A DNA stretch of 64,000 nt, taken from assembly GCA_037893245.1 (NCBI GenBank), contig JBAIAA010000243.1, positions 248,001 through 312,000 of the forward strand. The letters are read 5' to 3'. This stretch comes from Crossaster papposus (Eukaryota > Echinodermata > Asteroidea > Velatida > Solasteridae). Below are positions 41,692 through 53,782 of the stretch, piece after piece; within the stretch, counting starts at the first letter, position 1; every line of letters starts with the position of its first letter. The translations under genes were made by a program, and so were the position numbers. The notes below the pieces were generated by a model that ran no database searches, was not told the origin of the DNA, and was given only the letters and a program-made list of their open reading frames with translations.

Positions 41692-42219
41692 TATCGTTAG
41701 CAAACACTTTTGGGAAGAACAATGTAAAATCTGGGGGGAACTCGAAACTCTGGAGATCTTGAAATTGGTATCCATTCCCTTGAGATTTAGTTTAGTTTAC
41801 TGTATTTGTGCTGTAGTGTTAGGAGCGTTAAACCATAGGAGGGTTCAGGCTGGTCTGATAATGTTCCTTTGTTCATTTTGTAGAACATGTAGGCCAACCT
41901 GTATGTATGTACAATGTAGCTGCGCATGATATTGTGACTCATGGTGTTTACATACATGTATCATACATACGTGTACGTACCAACATCAATGTGTCGCTGT
42001 AGATGTACCAACATCAATGTGTCGCAGTAGAACTGCTTTTTCAAAAATGTCTGTTCATAATATGAAATTGATTTTGATGATATCCAAGGGAAATTGCGTT
42101 GCTGAAATCTTAACCTCTGTCAACATGTGTAGTGCCTATTGTTTAGTAGAGGTATGTACCGAGTATGTAATAATAGAAAGGCACAATAGGCCCATATTCC
42201 TCTTGTTTGTCATGAGGTA

Positions 42220-42990
42220 TTTGTAGCAGCAGTTCAAAGTACCATTCAAGACAACACCAACTGTGGTTAACAGTGGTTGGATGAGATTTGAAGGTTTGCA
42301 TGGCGAAAAGGCAATAAGATCCCGGTAAGTACATAATTTGCGGTAACACCAAAGTATTACTCTTTATTGAGATGTGTGGTTCTGAAATGAACCAGAGGGA
42401 ACTAGGCGTTTTGGACAGTATGCTCTGCCTGTCGTCAGGAGACTGGGAGATTCCAATGGTGAAGCAGTGGTAAATATGGAGCCTGGAAGCGATGAAGCGT
42501 AAAAAGGATGCAACTCCCGGGAGTATTTATGCAGGACGTGGAGGATGTGGAGGATGCTGGATTATCACTGAGGCCTGTCAGTGTAAAAAAAGGGTCGGAG
42601 GGGAAGGTTGCCAAGGGTATAGGCGACTTGTCGAAGTCTCTATTTTTGCTATGGGATTTGTGTTCGATGAGTCTGTTGGGGAGGTCCTTGCCAGTCCTGT
42701 CGATGTACACTTTGCCACATTGGCATGGGATCCTGTACACTCCTGGTCTGCGCTCTGTGTCTTGCCGGTCCTTGTGTGAAGTTGGCAGATTCTGGATCTT
42801 TATCGCTTTCAGGCTCAAGTAACCCCGCTTCACCGTTGGAATCTCTGTCTCCTGACGACGGGCAGAGCATACTCTCTGAAAAGCTGAGATTCCTCCGTTT
42901 TTTTCTCAGAACCACACATCTAACTAAAGAGTATTACCGTGGTGTTACCTCAAACTACTTGCACTGTACCAGAAAAACAAGTTTGTATTT
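42220..42990 (-). mobile_element. Penelope-like relic between inverted terminal arms
   Basis: The arms at about 42220-42470 and 42830-42990 are inverted copies sharing ggtaacaccn(a/c), atgtgtggttctga, gtatgctctgcc, cgtcaggagac and gattccaa. Between them lies a - strand GIY-YIG relic. Penelope-like elements are known for terminal repeats that may be inverted, so this fits a heavily deleted copy. The reverse transcriptase is missing. Confidence 0.65.
42490..42840 (-). pseudogene. GIY-YIG endonuclease relic (Penelope-like)
   Basis: One open frame reads ERRPGVYRIPCQCGKVYI, then DRTGKDLPNRLIEHKSH. The GVY...VYI pair, the arginine in the following helix and the later E-H match the GIY-YIG fold found at the C terminus of Penelope-like elements. 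The glycine of YIG is replaced by D, and upstream sequence continues in another frame, so it is most likely inactive. Confidence 0.7.
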
Positions 42991-42999
42991 TAGAGTCCT

Positions 43000-43251
43000 T
43001 TAACCAGTTCACGCCGGAAGACGTACACGGTACATGTATCACACAAAGTTTTCCCCAGATTCAAAACGGATGACGCATAAACACGTCACGAGCAAGGCCG
43101 GAAAAGTCTGTCAGCAGCGAGCAAGAGCGGAGCTGTGTAGGTGTGCTTCCCGGTACCATCGGCCTGAACCCGCCTCGGACCGAGTTTCATTCAAAATAAT
43201 CCCGCGCCTCAGATCGGTGATGTTAAAATTATCCTGGCGCGAATTGGTTAA
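43000..43251 (+). mobile_element. TTAA family A copy 5
   Basis: TTAA lies at both ends, with ends ccagttcacgccgg and ctggcgcgaattgg. It sits just beside the Penelope-like arm. Confidence 0.8.
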
Positions 43252-43496
43252 GGATGCTGTACCGGCAGCTTGTGTTCTGCGTAACATCGTGCAGTACGCA
43301 GGACACGCGCTCCAATGTCCATATTAGGAGTTGGTTGACCTCCCGGACCGATCACGCAAACGAGGATTTTCGCGGAACGTACCATAAACGTAGCTAGAGG
43401 AGTGTTTCACAAAACATGAGAAGTATATAATTGCTAACCAAATAGTTGGAAACTTATATTTTTGACTTGCTTTGACGTATTTTATAAATTGGAATA

Positions 43497-43660
43497 CATT
43501 TGTAAATATGTGGTTGTCCAGTATTAAACGTACGGTATGTTTAAAACCTGCTCATAGGCATTAACGCGTCCAGGCCCATAAGCTGCTCATAGGCATTAAC
43601 GCGTCCAGGCCCATTAGCCAGTTTTAAATGTACGTTAAAAACTGGCCAACCACATATTCA
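43497..43660. mobile_element. Short inverted-repeat element with a 35-bp tandem duplication
   Basis: aatatgtggttgtccagta at the left pairs with tactgg-like ccaaccacatattcat at the right. Inside, ctgctcataggcattaacgc and the rest of a 35-bp unit occur twice in tandem (43548 and 43583). Confidence 0.65.
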
Positions 43661-44970
43661 TTTGCTTTGGCCTCACTGCCAAAGCAAATATTGTTGTTGC
43701 GGGCAATCTTTATTCTGCAGTTTCAGTGATTTTTTTTCCCCCCTATTCGATTTGCACGGGGTTGTTCATACATGTACAACACACTTTAGCAACTTCAGCT
43801 CGACTTGAGATTTTCCAGATTCCTTGGGGACCATCCACTGATGTGTGCAGAAGAAATATGTGACATCGTCCAGAAAGGTGTGATGTTATATGAAATGTGC
43901 ATGTACACGTACATAAATATAACATTGAAGATGCCAATTTGGCCAATTAAAAATGTAAACAGCCACTGTAAATCTGCTAATGTTATTAACTTACAAACCA
44001 GCTTTTCCAGAGTTGAGGGTTATCGAAAGGTGTGGTGGCAGTATATGTCCTTGGGGAGAGGTCGTAAAGTCCAGGAAATATTCTCATGGGGTGATCTCAT
44101 TTTCTGGTGAAATTTTGTCATGCAGCTATAAAAAGGGCCTTTTTATAAAGTGGTCTACTCGTTTTTTTACTTGTTTGGTTAATTTTAAGTCAAAACATTT
44201 CTTTCGTTTGTTTTTGGAATACCTACATGTAATAGCAGTTGTCCCTGTCTCTTAGGTACATCCTTTAAAGTTTGTTTGTTTTAGTTGTTGTTGTGTGTGT
44301 GTTTTTTAAGGGGGGGGGTGGTTTTTTTCCTGAGCATTTAAACACCGTTTTTCTTGCTTTTTTTCTCAGCGTCCATGATTGTTAAACTTCGGACAGGGTC
44401 GGGTGTGAGCAGTTTGTAGAGTTTGGTGCACTTTTAAAGTAATTTCCAAACCAAACCGTAGGCCTAATCACACAAAGCAAATTGTGTTTGTCTACAAACA
44501 CATTTCTACCGGTAGATATTCCCTCATTATTGAGTTTCACAGTATTTATCACGCTAGTACCGGTACCTAGATGAGCTTGTAAAAATATGAAAAACAATGG
44601 TAATTCCAGGTACACTAGAATCCAGGAAATGGTAGAGTACAGCAGGAAGGATCCCTGACAGGAGTGACCAGAGTGACCAGGAAAGAACTACTGATACACT
44701 GTACATGTTAACTCTACAGTAGAGTCTCTACTATATCTGCCTCCTTGTTACACCTGTTGTTAATGATTTCAACCTAGCTGCCAGCTCATACGTTGTATTG
44801 GAAGACTTGCCGAATTGATGGTCTTATTACTAAATCTTTGCAAGCAGGTAAGAGTTTAACTGCACTAGTACTGTTCCAAAGTACAAGTTGAAAACTATTA
44901 AACAGCCTACAACAAGTTTGCTGATACTTGTCAATTGCAACACACATTCATGTACTGTACCAATGTAGAT

Positions 44971-45160
44971 GTAACCAGTTCACGTCGGATGACGTAATTC
45001 AAAACGGTTGACAGATTAAACACGTCACAAGCAAGGCCGGAAATAATGTATCTGTCAGCGACTGGCTCGCAGCAAGCGAGGCCGGGAATATTAGGGTGTG
45101 CTACCCACAGATGCTGGCCTGAACCCATCTTGGATCAATTTTCGTGAAAAAAAAAATTTA
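44971..45160 (+). mobile_element. TTAA family A copy 6, decayed
   Basis: It starts taaccagttcacgtcggatg and keeps aaacacgtcacaagcaagg and gcctgaaccc. The right end is lost in a poly-A stretch. Confidence 0.6.
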
Positions 45161-45374
45161 TTTGAGAAAGAAATTTATTTATCGGCCAGTGCCAATCTAT
45201 TATGTCCATCGTTTTGCATCATAAATTATTTCATCTTAAATGGAGATGATTGAGTCGAGCCCCTACTTGACTCAATGCTGCACAAATCTTCCTTGGGAAT
45301 TTTTTGGTACATATGTACTGGTATGGGAGAGTTACAGTTCAATTTAATAATCAAATAATGAGCCTGATTTTCGA

Positions 45375-45560
45375 TCTTAACCTCTTGACACCGGTATTTA
45401 CCGAATTATACGCATGACCGCGCAGTAGCTGCAGTGCACAATGACCCGAGTGTGCAGCTGTGACACAGGCTGTGTTCTATGGTATAGCACAGCTGACAAC
45501 AGCATTCCGGACAGATTAGCGAGCCGCGGCCATAGTCGCATTAATCCTAACCCCTGCAGG
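45375..45560 (+). repeat. Family E element copy
   Basis: It begins ttaacctcttgacaccggta and carries gcagctgtgacacaggctgt and gacagattagcgagccg. It matches 17259-17456 in inverse orientation. Confidence 0.6.
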
Positions 45561-45593
45561 GTATGCTTTGAGCACCTTGCCAAATGCAACAGA

Positions 45594-45810
45594 ATGCAAC
45601 ACAGCTAAAATAAAACCCTGCTAAAATAGAACCCTGCTAAAATAGAACAACATGCAACAGTGGATTCTGTTGCATTGTGTAAAGTTCTGCAGGTATACCG
45701 ACCGGCAAGCCTGCTAGGTGCGACAAAATGCGTAATACATGTATAACAGGAGAAAGGCTAAATGCTAAATACTTTTTACCATTGGTGCATTCTGTTGCAT
45801 TTTGCAGGGT
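45594..45810 (+). repeat. Region with repeated gcaacagaatgcaac and aaccctgctaaaatag words
   Basis: ccctgctaaaatagaa occurs two to three times in tandem at 45620-45650. tgcaacag/ctgttgca words occur in both orientations up to 45805. No gene seen. Confidence 0.55.
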
Positions 45811-45819
45811 AATTTTGTT

Positions 45820-47760
45820 GCTTTGAGCAGATAGAGGCCATCACAGATGGGTGTGTTATGGTTGAGTGACTGTGCTTTATGTACAAGTACTGCGGTATTG
45901 CTTCGTGTAGTGCTTTGTGCATGAGGATTGAATTGATGTGTTTTGAAAGCGTCTCAAGAGCAAGATCATTCAAGGAGATTTGTATCCATTGTAGTGTCAG
46001 TTTGGTAATAGGATAACGTCTTGGATACAAACAGTGTCACTAAACCAAGGATACTACAATGTACAAGACTTTATTACTGCAGTCAGTAGCAATACATGTG
46101 TATGCCCAACATCAGCAAGATCAGATCTTCAGCAAGTCTTGATGAACTGAAGTCAATCACAGCTGACCTTAATCAATTAACAATCGCTCATGAGAATAAT
46201 CATAAGACAGAGGATCTATTCGAAGCAAAAAAACTGTAAGCGAAAGACTTTTCCTGGAGCAGTCCTGGCAGTGGCATCGACAGCCGGCACCTTCAGACCA
46301 TCAGTATTTAATGTACACATACTGGTACATACATGTACACTATGTATAAACTTGTGAGTTTTAGGGATTGTTGGCAATTGCTCTTCTTATTACATTGTAC
46401 TACCGGTACCTGTGAGGTGTTTTATAACTCACCCGTGCTGACCCGTGCCTCCAAATCGGGGAACGGACATGGGGCAGTACATGAGAGTAAACAAATGATC
46501 TTGGGTCACTGTACTCATTGAGTAATGTTCATACGTAAATACGCTGCCACGTGCAAGAGTGATGAAATGTATGTCTGTATTTTTCTTCATTAAAAACTCT
46601 CAAAATTGATTCATGTCGCCGCATCGTCCAGACTAATTTCGTAAACCAAAAATTATTTTTGAATTTCCCACCGTTAGCGCATCGCTGGACGTGGCAGCCA
46701 ATCCCCCACGCAGCGCTTTACGCGCTTTCTATTAATAACGCTCAAAGCCCTGCGGACATACGGCAAGATCCGTGGTTATTAGCGCAAAAAATCATGCGCC
46801 CAATCAGAGCCTCCGTTACAAACAGACCAAGGCCATTTCCCAAACCCTGGTTTTGGATCCGTCTCCGGCTACAGTCTATTGCTAAACTGTATGAATGAAG
46901 CCTGAGATGAAGACAAAGCTGGGGTTCGAAAAACAGCCAAAGGCATGCGAACCAACGCGCATTTATATTGGTCCATTCGCTTGGACATCTGAGGTGTTCT
47001 CACAAATGTTAATTCTCCCACGTAAAAATTTAAATTATTCAGAAAAATTGTAGAAATTAACGTACAGCACGTGAAATAAAGCCTTGCTATAGTATACAGA
47101 ATAAGAAACATAAAAGACTGAAAAATTACGTAAACGCCAATAAATTTAAATATAGTTGTAGAAATTGTAATTTTACCAGGGGTGGACGTTCATATCATGT
47201 ATTGGCCAACTTGTTTAATGATTGCTGCGAATGTCCGCAGGGTTTGAGTGCGACAATTCCAGAGCCCGTTAAACTCTGCTCGGCTCAGGATGCCAAGTAA
47301 CCGGCTTAGACGGGTCGGTTACTCGCACCAGACCTGAATAAGCGCCAAAAGTCACGTGAGCATCAAATCGGGGGGGGCGGGGAGTAATCGTACACGCACA
47401 TCATGCTTGCCAAATTTAAACATGATGACCTTCTGTTTCAGTCAAGATGAAATTTAATCTTTTGTTTATACGGATATGTCATTAACACTTGTGCCTGTAA
47501 GCCTGAGATGCAGGCATGTATTGAGCACATTAAAACCCTAACTCGCTAGTGTTTACTGGGAAATATGTACATGTACATGTACGGTACCATCCTTGCAAAT
47601 TCTAACACAAAATTGCAAACTGTACACACAAACTGTTGGACTCTACACTGTGAGGGCCGAAGACGTGGAAACTTTTTGTTGGAACAAAAAACGTGAAAAG
47701 TTAATAATAAGCCCCACTATCACTTTTTGTAATACGTTAAAATACACCTTGTACCGGTAC
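45820..47760. other. Intergenic, no gene seen
   Basis: The short open frames here show no known domain and no good splice context. It contains acatgtac clusters near 46330 and 47570 and a G run at 47371-47383. Confidence 0.5.
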
Positions 47761-47769
47761 TTGTACCGT

Positions 47770-48753
47770 AGCCCTGTCACACCATGGCATATGGCCTGAA
47801 AGTATGCCGACGTATACAAAAAATAGCTTGAAAATTCCAAGAGTCCAAGAACATTCAACTTCCCAACGAATTGCATCGGAAAAGTCGACATCAGTGTTGA
47901 AATGAACGTATACATAGCGTATGACTAACGTATTGATAGCGTATCACTAACTTATAACAAACTTATCAAAGCGTATTACAGCGTATGCGAGCGTATGACC
48001 AACGTTATGCTTAAAGTATTCGTAGCGTATGTCTGCCGTGTTCGACGTACCGGTATCCTCGGCGTACAACAAACACGTGACCTATGCCGCTGTGTTCAGC
48101 ACGACAGACCATGAAGAAGTGAGGATGAGTTACTCAAGGGACCCATATACTTAAACCCCCTTGTAAGTTCCCAAAACGCTGAATGCTCGCTAGCTGTACG
48201 GCACATACGCTAGCTGTACTGTAGAAACACGTTATATACGTTACACGATCGCCAGGCATAAGTTGTGCATAAGGTGGATACGTCAGAATACGTCGAGACT
48301 CGATGGAGATACGTCAAGCATAGGTTAGACATACGGCACATGTATACGTTATCAACTCGTTGGCTGTACGTTTCCCTGTCAGCCAACGTACATCATCGTA
48401 TACCAACTTACGAGTAACGTACCTCTAATGTATGTCAGCGTATGTCAATGTATATGTCTAACGTACCACAAACTTACCGGCAACTTATGCAGAACGTATT
48501 AAGCACACATTGAGTACATTTACGCTGACATTTTTTGAACATGCTTAATAATTTTTCCAAATTTTCACAGCGTATCACACCGTGCTTTTAACGTAATCGA
48601 CGTATCCCCAACTTGCCCCTAACTTATATCAGCATACTGCGTACACCAACGTACACCAACGTACACCAACGTACACCAACGTACACCAATGTACACCTGC
48701 GTATTTTCAATATTTCGCATACGTCGGCATTCGTTCAGGCCAGTAACAGGGCC
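47770..48753. mobile_element. Element saturated with gcgtat/acgta words
   Basis: The ends pair: gccctgtcacaccatggcat...gcctgaaagtatgccgacgt on the left against acgtcggcattcgttcaggc...aacagggc on the right. The interior is almost entirely variations on agcgtatg, aacgtat, ttacgta and acttat. A 10-bp tandem array (cgtacaccaa, about five copies) lies at 48640-48695. No coding sequence. Confidence 0.7.
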
Positions 48754-48783
48754 TTTATTCGCAGTGAAGCCATATTCTATCGT

Positions 48784-49120
48784 GCAATGTCTGCATATTT
48801 ATAGACACGCATATAAACCAACGAACACGTTTCCATTACGCGACAAAGTCGTGTGCCTTATCGCGATAATAATTTTGAAAGTCGTGCAACCATCGCGCAC
48901 TATTTTTGTTCGTTTACACATGCGCGCGCGTGCGCTATTGAGACTAAATCAAGGCCTTTTAAACAATTGAATCAAATGATGCCAGACTATTGATGCGTTC
49001 CAATGCCTTCCAATTACAAGTTTCAATACGTATGTTTATTTATCACACATTTTACATTATTCAGTAGAACAGACTAGAATTATTTGTAATTAAATTATTT
49101 CATTACTTTTATTTATATTT
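48784..49120 (+). repeat. Dispersed repeat, second copy
   Basis: It matches 23885-24180 through tatttatagacacgca, aaagtcgtgcaacc, cgcactatttttg and gatgccagacta. It starts right after the right end of the 47770-48753 element. Confidence 0.7.
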
Positions 49121-49169
49121 GCAAGTTCCCAAAAAATGAAGATTTTACTTCACTTTCAATTTAAGATTG

Positions 49170-50940
49170 CTGACCTTTGAATATTGGTGTATGGGATCTA
49201 CCGGTATTGTACCTTTCATGTTTTTCTTTGCAACAAAAGGTTTTCACGTATTTGGCTTCGAGTATCAGTTTAGAGGTCCAGTACCTATCTTAACAGATTC
49301 CAACAAAACCTGGTGTTGGAGTTTGATTGGAGGGGGATTGGAATATGAGGGTTAATTTAATAAAACTACATTGATTTTTGGTACAATTCACCATAGACTC
49401 GCTGTAGGAGGGAAACCGGTTTCATAAATTGTGATTGGTTTATGATACATTTTATGTGCTTTCATTCATATTTATTCAATCAAAATTGCAGATGGGCGTG
49501 CCGATTGTGTAATAGAAATGTCAGCTTCCAGTTGAAAGAGTCTGACCTACATTTGCAGTGTTCTCATCAGCTACAGTACTTTGTCTGGAATTTGACCTTA
49601 AATGTCTGGGTCACAGTCAATGACCTCCACCTGTGTACATACTGGTACAGTAATTGCAGAATGTATAAACTAAAGGTCAGAGGTCAAAGCAATGTATTCA
49701 CATTCATTGTGTGTTTTGACTTTGTGTACAGTGCTCTCCAGGACAAGAAGATGAATACCCACACAAGACAAATTTTTATTAATTTGTGTTGTTTTCCTTT
49801 CTTTTGATGTTTGTTACAATTAGTTTGACAGATTTGTTGACTTGTAGTGTACTGCTGGTACAATTATTCTGGTCAATTTACATCAAAATAGGGTCTGACC
49901 TAGAAGTACATGTAATTGCAATAGATTTTATTTTAACACTGTCATGCTGGGGAAGTATCACTCTTTGACATACTATCATACAACAACAGCCGGAACAGAG
50001 CGAGTGTTGTTGATCTTTTGCGTCTGTTAACTGTAAGAAAATGTGTTCACATCACACATGCGACACTGCAAAACTTGACTTATCACAAGCAGAAGACTTT
50101 TCTATGTCTACCAATTTATATAATATGGGAATCTACATGTACATGTACCTTGCCACACAATCATATTTGGTATTTTCCTGAAAACCGGTACCATATGTGT
50201 TGTACCGGTATCTGACTGATTTGTATTTCACTTCACATCTTACTACAATTTATTGGTTTGCTACATATATAATGTACGGTAGCTTGTAATTTTTGCATGA
50301 ACTTTGAAAGCATTTTTGTTCTCCAACTTCTCATTTTTGTGAAACCGAAACCATTTAATTTCCCAATTGCATAAAAGTATGCAGTTTGCACAATGCACAC
50401 TTCAATTTTCAGTTCCATTGATGTTTACAAATTTTGAAATAGAATTGAAAAGAAAAAAACCATTGTTTTGCAACAGTGTTAGTTAAAACAAAAAGTGTAA
50501 TGCTTAAATCCTCTATTTTATGGGCGATTAATGTACAGTACCATGCATGTTGATTGGTGCTTGTTGATGATTGGGCGGACAGGCATTTCAGATAGAAATT
50601 TCTCATCTGTATTTATTTTGCACACGTACACATACCGGTATGTGTTAGTAATGGGTAGTGGGATTTTCCCTTTGGTTTTGTCAATATATCGGTACATGTA
50701 TATACATATAGTGTACGGACATTGTACCATGTCGTAAATATAAAACTACCAACAGCCAGGCTTGATGCACCACATAGCTTTGATGCTGTACTTGAAAAAA
50801 AATTAATAGGCAGTTATTATAGCACACGTACTGTATGTATTTCTACCAAGACTGATTCTCAAGCTGGGTGCTGTGTCATAATTATCTCTGCTCATTGGGC
50901 CCAGGAAACATTCCAAATACCATCTCGGCTCCCTGGGAAG
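49170..50940. other. Intergenic, no gene seen
   Basis: The segment at 49280-49330 (ccagtacctatcttaacaga, ttccaacaaaac) has an inverted relative at about 13540-13610. Many taccggta and acatgtac words. No coding exon is supported. Confidence 0.5.
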
Positions 50941-51403
50941 TATACATCTAAAAGCTGCCTTTTCAGCGCAAAGCAGCTAATAATAGCCATCTCCACCCTG
51001 GGTGGAGAGAAGCAATGAGTGACAAAGTGCTTTGCCCAAGGGCACATGCACCATAGTCCCAGGCTGGACTTGCAGCTTTACCCACAGACGGTGAACTAGC
51101 ATTTGTTTCTTGGCCTATGCATGTTCTCAATTGATAGAGCTGAAGGATTTTTGCAGTGATTCATCAGGCAGTGGTCCCCAGTAACAAATATTTGAGGATT
51201 TTTGAGGATTCAGGTTACATATTTTAACACAATCAGAGGATACTGGAAGATTGTTCGGATTGTACCGGAGGATTTTTACTTGTCATAACCTGGGATAGGG
51301 AGTTACCGGTAAGATTAAGAATTTGTATACTGTAGGTACTTGGACCAGAATTAAAGGTACAATCTACCATTTGTCGGTTGTGCATTTTTATCATTTGAAC
51401 TAA

Positions 51404-51845
51404 TGCTAGGTTCCCACTGTCGTGCGATCCGTTACAAACGATTGGCCATTCGTAGCTGATCGTGGAATTTTCGTTGTTTTTTTTTTAGAAATTTCACGTT
51501 TTGATACGAGTTGATGCGAGTCGATACGTTCTGGTACGATTTGGTGCACTTGGATGCGATATAGTCACGATTGGTCAATTTCAGGTGACACGATCTGTCA
51601 CGATCTGGTCTCCCGATCAGATACGATTCGATAGTATTGTCCCGATTAAGTCCCCGATTGGGTCCCGAAAGGCATGATAAGCATGATCGGGGTCCCCGAT
51701 TTTGGACGATCTGGTACGTGCAGATACGTTCCGATACGTTCCGATTCGATCATCACGAACTGATGCGCTCTGTTGCGATCACATATGATTGTGGTCGCAA
51801 TGTCTTTCACGATCGGGTTTGAGAGTGATCACGATTTGAGCCACG
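51404..51845 (+). mobile_element. Left part of an element saturated with cgat words
   Basis: It starts tgctaggttcccactg, close to the end of the element at 53783 (tgctaggagtccactg), and is preceded by TAA. The interior repeats cacgat, gatacg, cgattgg, gatctgg and gatcacgat. No right end is found, so the copy is truncated, apparently near the SINE that follows. Confidence 0.6.
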
Positions 51846-51879
51846 ATTGGACCCTGTCGGGTATATATACAGCCCGACT

Positions 51880-52213
51880 GACCAATTTTGTTGAAATTTT
51901 CGGGGGCTACTTTTTTAACTTTCGGGGGCTACTTTTTCCATTTCCAAGCGGCGCACTTTGCAGCCACTGCCAGGAACACCGGGGCAAACCCCTCCTCTTA
52001 GCGATGAGTGTTACTGGGTTCTTTTACGTGCATTACACAACGCACAGGACCTACAGCTTTACGTCCCATCCGAAGGACAAAGCAATAATAGTTGAGTACC
52101 TTGCTTAAGGACACGCGTGTCAAGACCGGGACTCGAACCCACACTCTGCTGATCAGAAACATCAGAGCTTGAGTCCGCATGCTCTTTATAACCACTCGGC
52201 CATAACACGCCAT
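51880..52213 (-). mobile_element. tRNA-derived SINE (tRNA-Leu-like head)
   Basis: The - strand head at about 52207-52116 has an A box (tggccgagtgg), an anticodon loop resembling tRNA-Leu(CAA) (gactcaagctc), a long variable arm and a B box (ggttcgagtcc). The body follows with ccttaagcaaggtactcaac, ccttcggatgggacgtaaag and aatgcacgtaaaagaaccc, which resembles the conserved core domains of widespread animal SINE superfamilies. The body class is inference. Confidence 0.7.
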
Positions 52214-52552
52214 GTGTGCAACAGGGTGTACACATCACACAGTTTACCAGGAACTGTGCTGTATGTGACTAGCCTGAATTCACCCCAAAATAAATGTGTG
52301 CGTTCCCCCAAACTCCAACATTTTTCCAAATCTCATTGCCTTTCTTTCCTGAACCTCACATAATTCAACAGGATCTCTCTGGGCCTTTTGCACTGATTCA
52401 AACAAAGTTCAACAACAAGTTGCTAATGTGTGGTACTAAACCTGCCAAAACCTTGGGCTTGGGGTAGTTAGGGTTAAGGAATTTTGTCTACAGCAGTATT
52501 GTACGTGATCCTGATCCTAAAATGGGTATTTCTCCTTTTTTGTGTGTTGCAG

Positions 52553-52678
52553 ATAATGAATCGCCATTTCAGCTATGGATCTGACACCAGTGCAAGAAGT
52601 TTCTCAATGCTAAACTCGACCTACCGGTATTGGTATTAGAAGTTGGATGTGCCTCTGATTCAGTGTACTGTGATTAAA
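52553..52678 (+). other. Possible non-coding internal exon
   Basis: A strong acceptor (cttttttgtgtgttgcag) ends at 52552, and a consensus donor gtaagt starts at 52679. All three frames close within the 126-nt stretch, but one has a 27-codon frame starting MNRHFSYGS. It could be a 5' UTR exon spliced to 40300-40387, or an isolated pair of good sites. No protein match is recognised. Confidence 0.3.
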
Positions 52679-52715
52679 GTAAGTAGATTTTTGCTCTTTT
52701 AAGACCATGGGCATT

Positions 52716-53144
52716 TGTGACCCGCTCCAGGAAAAGGTGACATTTGAGTAATGACCTGTTAAAGTTAATAGGGGTAAAGATTTTGGTCAAAATTAGATTT
52801 TCATTTTTTGTCCTAAATGACATCTTTAATATCCAAAGTTTCAGATTTAATTAACAAAAAGCTGAAATTCGATAAATAAAGTGAAACGAGACCTTTTAGG
52901 AGTGCATGGTTCCAATGTAATGTCTTAGTTTTGTTGTGTTTTGAAGCCTGTTTTCTAAGTTGTGTATTTTGAATTCCACGGAACCATTAATATGCAAAAA
53001 AGCATATCACCGGAACGGGAAGGGCCATGGAGCCGGAGCTGTACTATGTACCAAATGAAAGCTTATATTCTGGACTTTTCAATCATGTACTGGTACATAA
53101 CTCTATTTTTAGACTTATGTCACCTTTTTCTGGAGCGGGTCACA
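52716..53144. mobile_element. Element of the tgtgacccgctcc family
   Basis: tgtgacccgctccaggaaaa and its near complement bound the element. Its interior (gaagcctgttttctaa, accaaatgaaagctta) is shared with 437-1300 and 62440-62779. Confidence 0.75.
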
Positions 53145-53782
53145 TTTGTGCGAAAAGTCGTGCAACTGTTGGACGACTGGAGAGTCCCACGATCAACCAC
53201 GACAATGTAAGACCACCCAAGGCTTGTACTGTAGCACAACAATCGCACGACTGTTAAAGACCTACACCTAAGACCAGCTACATGCACAATCAGTTTGGTC
53301 GCAGGCAGGTTTTTGAACATGATTGAAAACCTCCCCACGACGGAATTTGGTCGTGCGACTACCCAAGACCACCCAGGAACTTGTGGCAGGATTTTTCAAC
53401 GATTCCTTGTGATTTCCAGTTGTAGCCGATCGTAACCTGTTGTAAATTGTCTCATGTCTCAGTGTTACTGGGGCGTTAACATACATGCATAAGCTTGCAT
53501 TGTGTGTGGCCTCCAGTCCAGCAACTCTTTCTTGTTATCAGTAAGGTTGATGCAGTTACTCCACACACTGGTTTCCTACTTCAATGACTCTTGTTTTAAT
53601 CCTACACTAGGTTTGTGTACAAACATGGAGTACATATAGCTACCGGTAGTACTGACAGAAAAACAAATCACAATTTTATGTAAAGTAAGTGTTGACTATA
53701 AAATAGGTGGGGCTGCATTTCAATGTTGACCTCCTTTAAAGACTACTGCATTGACATGGGAATATCAAAACCTTCATTGTTT

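Noticed and set aside
52116..52207. Functional tRNA-Leu gene
   Set aside because: The anticodon stem has mismatches and the sequence continues into a SINE body without a terminator.
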